This document shows, piece by piece, positions 62,001 to 64,000 of a stretch of 64,000 nucleotides of DNA. A model generated the notes under the pieces. The model was not told the DNA's origin. It did not search any database and saw nothing but the letters and a program-made list of their open reading frames with translations. A program made the translations under genes and the position numbers. Each line of letters begins with the position of its first letter. The stretch's first letter is position 1. This DNA comes from JBBTCX01 sp964494205 (GTDB lineage: Bacteria; Planctomycetota; Phycisphaerae; UBA1845): NCBI GenBank assembly GCA_964494205.1, contig CAZBRD010000014.1, positions 75,408 through 139,407 on the forward strand, read 5' to 3'.

Positions 62001-64000
62001 CGTTTATCGTAACCAAAATCGATGGTAACGCCGCGCTGGTCAATCTTCTTCGAAAGTCGGCCCGCAAGATCGTATTGCCACTCAACCTTGTCGAGCGGCC
62101 CTGAACTGTCGGGCAAGTGCATCGTTCGCCGACGACCGGCCAGATCGTAAGTGTAGGCTGTGACTTGTGCATCGACCAGCGGGTCTTCTCCATCGCCGAA
62201 GGCCTTGAGCATTGTCAGTCTGCCGAGGCGATCGAAGACGGACTGCGTTTGCCTTACGTCTTGGGTGGTATCTGCCTCAAACACATCGGTTTGGCGTCCT
62301 AGCAGATCGAAGACATACCGCGTCTCGGTTAATTCGCCGTCAATGTTGAGAACAACGCGATCTAGCCCATCCCAATTTTGCTCAATCGTAATCGGCTGGA
62401 CGTTTAGTCCCTCGTGTTGCACCTTCTTGACGCGACCCAATCCGTCGAACTCGAGGTTCTTGATAGTTCGAACATTGGCGCCCGTCGCGTCTCCGATGTC
62501 GGAAATCCGCCGCTTATCCAGCCGTGAGCTATCCGGTAAGTAGATGAGTTCCTCGTAGTTTCCGCCTGCGTCCGTGGTCTTCTTCAAGCGCCCCATATCG
62601 TCATAATCGCGATGGGTCACTTGGGCGGTGGCTGTACCCGCCACATTCGCGTAAGTCTTGGTGTCAACCACTCTGTTGTCGTTGTCATAGGTGTACTCAA
62701 CGATACGGTCACGTGCAATTTCAGGCACTTCTTCCAGAGGCGAATCTGCATCTTTCATCACCGCTTGTGACTCCAGACGTCCCGCAACGTCGTAGGCGAA
62801 GCGCTCCTGCATTTTCACAACCCCACTGCCTGAACCATTGCCGTCGTCATCGTGGTAGGCAAGACGGCGAACCACGTTTCCGCGGGAGTCGTAGAATTGC
62901 TCCGCATAATGCCATTCCGGATCGACAATCTTCGTCACTCGCCCCAGCGCGTCGTACTCGAAACTGGTCGTCAAGTTCAATGAGCCGTCTGCAACAATGA
63001 CACGCTCTTTGCGCCCCGTAACAGGGTTGTATTCGTTTCGCGTAATTTCCTCGCGTGGCGAGCTAAGGTCGTCGTCATTCTTCAACGTTTCTGTTTCCAG
63101 CTCGCCGAGGTCGGTATAGGCATAACTGACCACTCGATCCACATACTCGTCGATCGAGTTGATATTCGCGTTCATTTTTTGTGCGGTGCGTGAGATCAGC
63201 CCCGCAGTGTTAAATTCGGTAAGTGTGATCAAATCAAGATTGTCATTGGGAGCTAAGACATCGGCACGCTGTCTTATGCGGTACGCACGACCGTAGTTGT
63301 CGAACTCTGACTCAACGAGACTGAGGGTGACGGATGCGGCTAAGTCCACAACTTCCTGTTTGACGACATTGCTGGCGGCGTCGTGCGTCAACACTGTTTC
63401 GACGGTGAAGCCTAGAGCACTACTGTCGTATCGCTTGCGGCGAATGACCTCTCGCAATGGAGACGACTCGGTCCATCCGTAGATTGTGTCATTTCGAACG
63501 CCGTCTGGACCTGTCTCTTTGACCAACCGTCCGTCACCGTCGAATTCCCTTGTAGTTGTCAGTGTTATAGACGGCGACGTCGCCGAATCCTGCACTTTCG
63601 TTTTGGAGGCTAGTCCCCTACCGTCGTATAAGGTTGAATTGACAACTCCCTCGGGCGACGTCGATTGAATGACGCGTTTTTGTAAGTCGTATTTGAATTG
63701 CGTGCCATGATCAATTGGCAAGACACCTGGTTGCTTTCGTTCGAGCAACCACTCGCCCGTTGAATCATAAATGCTCTCAGTAACTGCAAAATCAAGCTCA
63801 GTTACGTCACCTCGCTCAAAAGGTACAGATTTCAAGTTGGCGACTTTCTGCTTTTCAACGGCACCGGAAACAGAATGATATTCGTAACTTGTCAGCTCCA
63901 AGAGTGGCACCGAGGGAAGCTCGACATCAAAATCTTCTGGCTCCACTATCAGCCCGTTGAAAAAGTCCTTGACGCCCACGGTATCATGAGGTTCGCGGAA
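59075..64000 (-). CDS. Rhs/YD-repeat polymorphic toxin with dockerin-like insert, 5' partial
   Basis: More than 1,640 residues, open to the right edge (the GTG at 63979 is only an internal codon). Many YD repeats (FEYDALGRVTKI, YTYDNDNRVVDTK, YDALGRRIREIKN) form the Rhs shell. Between YHYDSYGW and PYYFTGQRLDFDERN, which are close together in ordinary Rhs proteins, lie ~200 extra residues. These are a poly-Gly linker, a small beta domain and a planctomycete dockerin-like pair (GDGLIDVNDLLCTLEGF; TTNLDDLLVFGVAFAGE). After RARAYDPVHGRFLQRDP comes a ~330-residue variable tail. Its start, GRKGEQLLIKAIQQNANYV with GPDLIVYNKAEQ and FEFFDNKAW, has an Asp then Asp-x-Lys spacing suggestive of a PD-(D/E)xK nuclease (inference). 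Confidence 0.9.
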   Translation of the reverse strand, partial: FREPHDTVGVKDFFNGLIVEPEDFDVELPSVPLLELTSYEYHSVSGAVEKQKVANLKSVPFERGDVTELDFAVTESIYDSTGEWLLERKQPGVLPIDHGTQFKYDLQKRVIQSTSPEGVVNSTLYDGRGLASKTKVQDSATSPSITLTTTREFDGDGRLVKETGPDGVRNDTIYGWTESSPLREVIRRKRYDSSALGFTVETVLTHDAASNVVKQEVVDLAASVTLSLVESEFDNYGRAYRIRQRADVLAPNDNLDLITLTEFNTAGLISRTAQKMNANINSIDEYVDRVVSYAYTDLGELETETLKNDDDLSSPREEITRNEYNPVTGRKERVIVADGSLNLTTSFEYDALGRVTKIVDPEWHYAEQFYDSRGNVVRRLAYHDDDGNGSGSGVVKMQERFAYDVAGRLESQAVMKDADSPLEEVPEIARDRIVEYTYDNDNRVVDTKTYANVAGTATAQVTHRDYDDMGRLKKTTDAGGNYEELIYLPDSSRLDKRRISDIGDATGANVRTIKNLEFDGLGRVKKVQHEGLNVQPITIEQNWDGLDRVVLNIDGELTETRYVFDLLGRQTDVFEADTTQDVRQTQSVFDRLGRLTMLKAFGDGEDPLVDAQVTAYTYDLAGRRRTMHLPDSSGPLDKVEWQYDLAGRLSKKIDQRGVTIDFGYDKRGLNLTKISSDIFPSVTDTYAYDGLGRMTLAKRVTNNQATPDSEVTFVHNDLSQLTQETQKLFGDTTPTVINFADDPAGHRLSRSVTYPTVSTLGYTYDILGRVATITQGGAELATYTYNGLFPKKRSVKTAATAATYINYEAVYDGHRRLYQAINRNQVGGFGVSLAIVGFPFRDDVGNPLTMQKAGLAYPTSYSESYTYDKLHRLQTTTYVGAVNGTETFTMDKLGNRTDYTDSRDGPTFDYGENNDANEYASIQYASGSPPVALSYDAAGNLSSNERGYQFTYDHENRLVSVWAGEELLIASYNYDALGRRIREIKNVTTDPVRWFIYDGQRVLAEVRPAGTIIRRFIDGPLYIDEHILMEETEPTTNFYYLLGNLYTVLGVANKNGDLAASYHYDSYGWLARRGGGVSGGGGGGSRLLSIKPEEGTGPVALLVTGNALQPDIACYQGYVQANGTIGEEAVFLTPEEWGTVNVSGEGIIPERTYSVQVDKGTIEEPLLGEAVEFNTWKWGDVANGQGEPIGDGLIDVNDLLCTLEGFDELAACASANQKPCGQIDNTTNLDDLLVFGVAFAGETYPVSCAAAYPPTCPPSGTINPPKNQPYYFTGQRLDFDERNTSTNEPYLALYHYRARAYDPVHGRFLQRDPAYYSDGYNLYQYVNSSPMLFLDWNGLEGYTINQLLGRKGEQLLIKAIQQNANYVILHGVGKSVAATGPDLIVYNKAEQAFEFFDNKAWKSREVVYTAPKWMADFKLAKYENILRGAIANGVVQENLQDAYMKALNSVVKDETAARRIITNFGGSVTRIGPSLAEEGIRFVDREALAVGSRSVAGKALCALPIVGVALEVLGNPSTAYAAEIPRPEEIFYDSFRLTLAEIQGIAGDIGRLVPGTSLGVPREDILAIRSDFVSRGILRYEWKAYAFTPPTRDENLSWSTNLSEADLDYINDRINTDSLIEQLQMNIEARGQYREYQGGNP
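60062..61072 (-). repeat. Rhs core repeat, copy A (1,011 bp)
   Basis: The same 1,011 bases occur gap-free at 57163-58173 (copy B). The first 553 bases occur at 54009-54561 (copy C). The 5' boundary in all three is the codons for LGRRIRE. The 3' boundary of A and B is just after the FLQ[RH]DP motif. Confidence 0.85.

Overview
The window reads as chromosomal DNA of a planctomycete, most likely one of the Phycisphaerae-like lineages. This rests on content, not on a search. It carries secreted proteins with DCNNN-x-IPDEC calcium-binding repeats and planctomycete-type dockerin/EF-hand segments, a DUF1800 + DUF1501 pair, two DUF5117-type zinc metalloproteases, ECF sigma factors next to a Ser/Thr kinase with TPR-like repeats, and a short zinc-ribbon protein of the CRQCGYxL type. 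No rRNA, tRNA or CRISPR array was seen.

Layout. 1-3.2 kb: an anti-sigma-like membrane protein (running off the left edge) behind an ECF sigma factor. 3.3-3.6 kb: two very short genes. 4-5.7 kb: a secreted cohesin/dockerin-like protein. 6.3-11.9 kb: tandem paralogous secreted zinc proteases and a terminator. 12-18 kb: a PepSY-like protein, a sugar-dehydrogenase-like beta-propeller, an island of palindromes, then DUF1501 and DUF1800. 18.4-21.5 kb: a large secreted dockerin protein. 21.7-24.4 kb: DedA, an SGNH hydrolase and nadC. 24.5-27.9 kb: gcvT, gcvH, a PaaK-like ligase and a DUF6958-like protein.

27.9-41.9 kb (minus strand) is an energy-metabolism block. In transcription order it holds malic enzyme, an acetyl-CoA hydrolase/transferase-GNAT fusion, a group-3b-like NiFe hydrogenase (beta, a cyclic-nucleotide-binding protein, gamma, delta, alpha), its maturation protease, an unusual HypA without any cysteine, and HypF, HypC, HypD and HypE. 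Most junctions overlap by a few bases, so the hydrogenase and maturation genes are probably one transcript. HypB is absent. The set suggests disposal or recycling of reducing power: malate to pyruvate, acetyl-CoA to acetate, and NAD(P)H-linked H2 exchange.

42.3-46.5 kb encodes a 1407-residue surface lipoprotein. It combines IPT/TIG domains, a calcium-binding region and a stretch resembling anthrax protective antigen / binary toxin B, with a LamG-like C-terminus. 46.7-51.4 kb holds an ECF sigma factor, a Ser/Thr kinase and a second kinase broken by an in-frame stop. 51.4-53.9 kb is a small cassette of two convergent lipoprotein genes between diverged copies of a ~138-bp repeat.

54-64 kb (minus strand) is an Rhs polymorphic-toxin locus. 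One long Rhs protein (N-terminus beyond the right edge) is followed by its immunity candidate, then by two displaced Rhs core copies with their own toxin tail and immunity candidates. The Rhs core carries an inserted dockerin-like domain, and the displaced toxin is cut from its core by an in-frame TGA. This locus and the binary-toxin-like protein are the most promising unusual biology here. Several families of short palindromic or word-like DNA repeats lie between genes throughout the first 25 kb.
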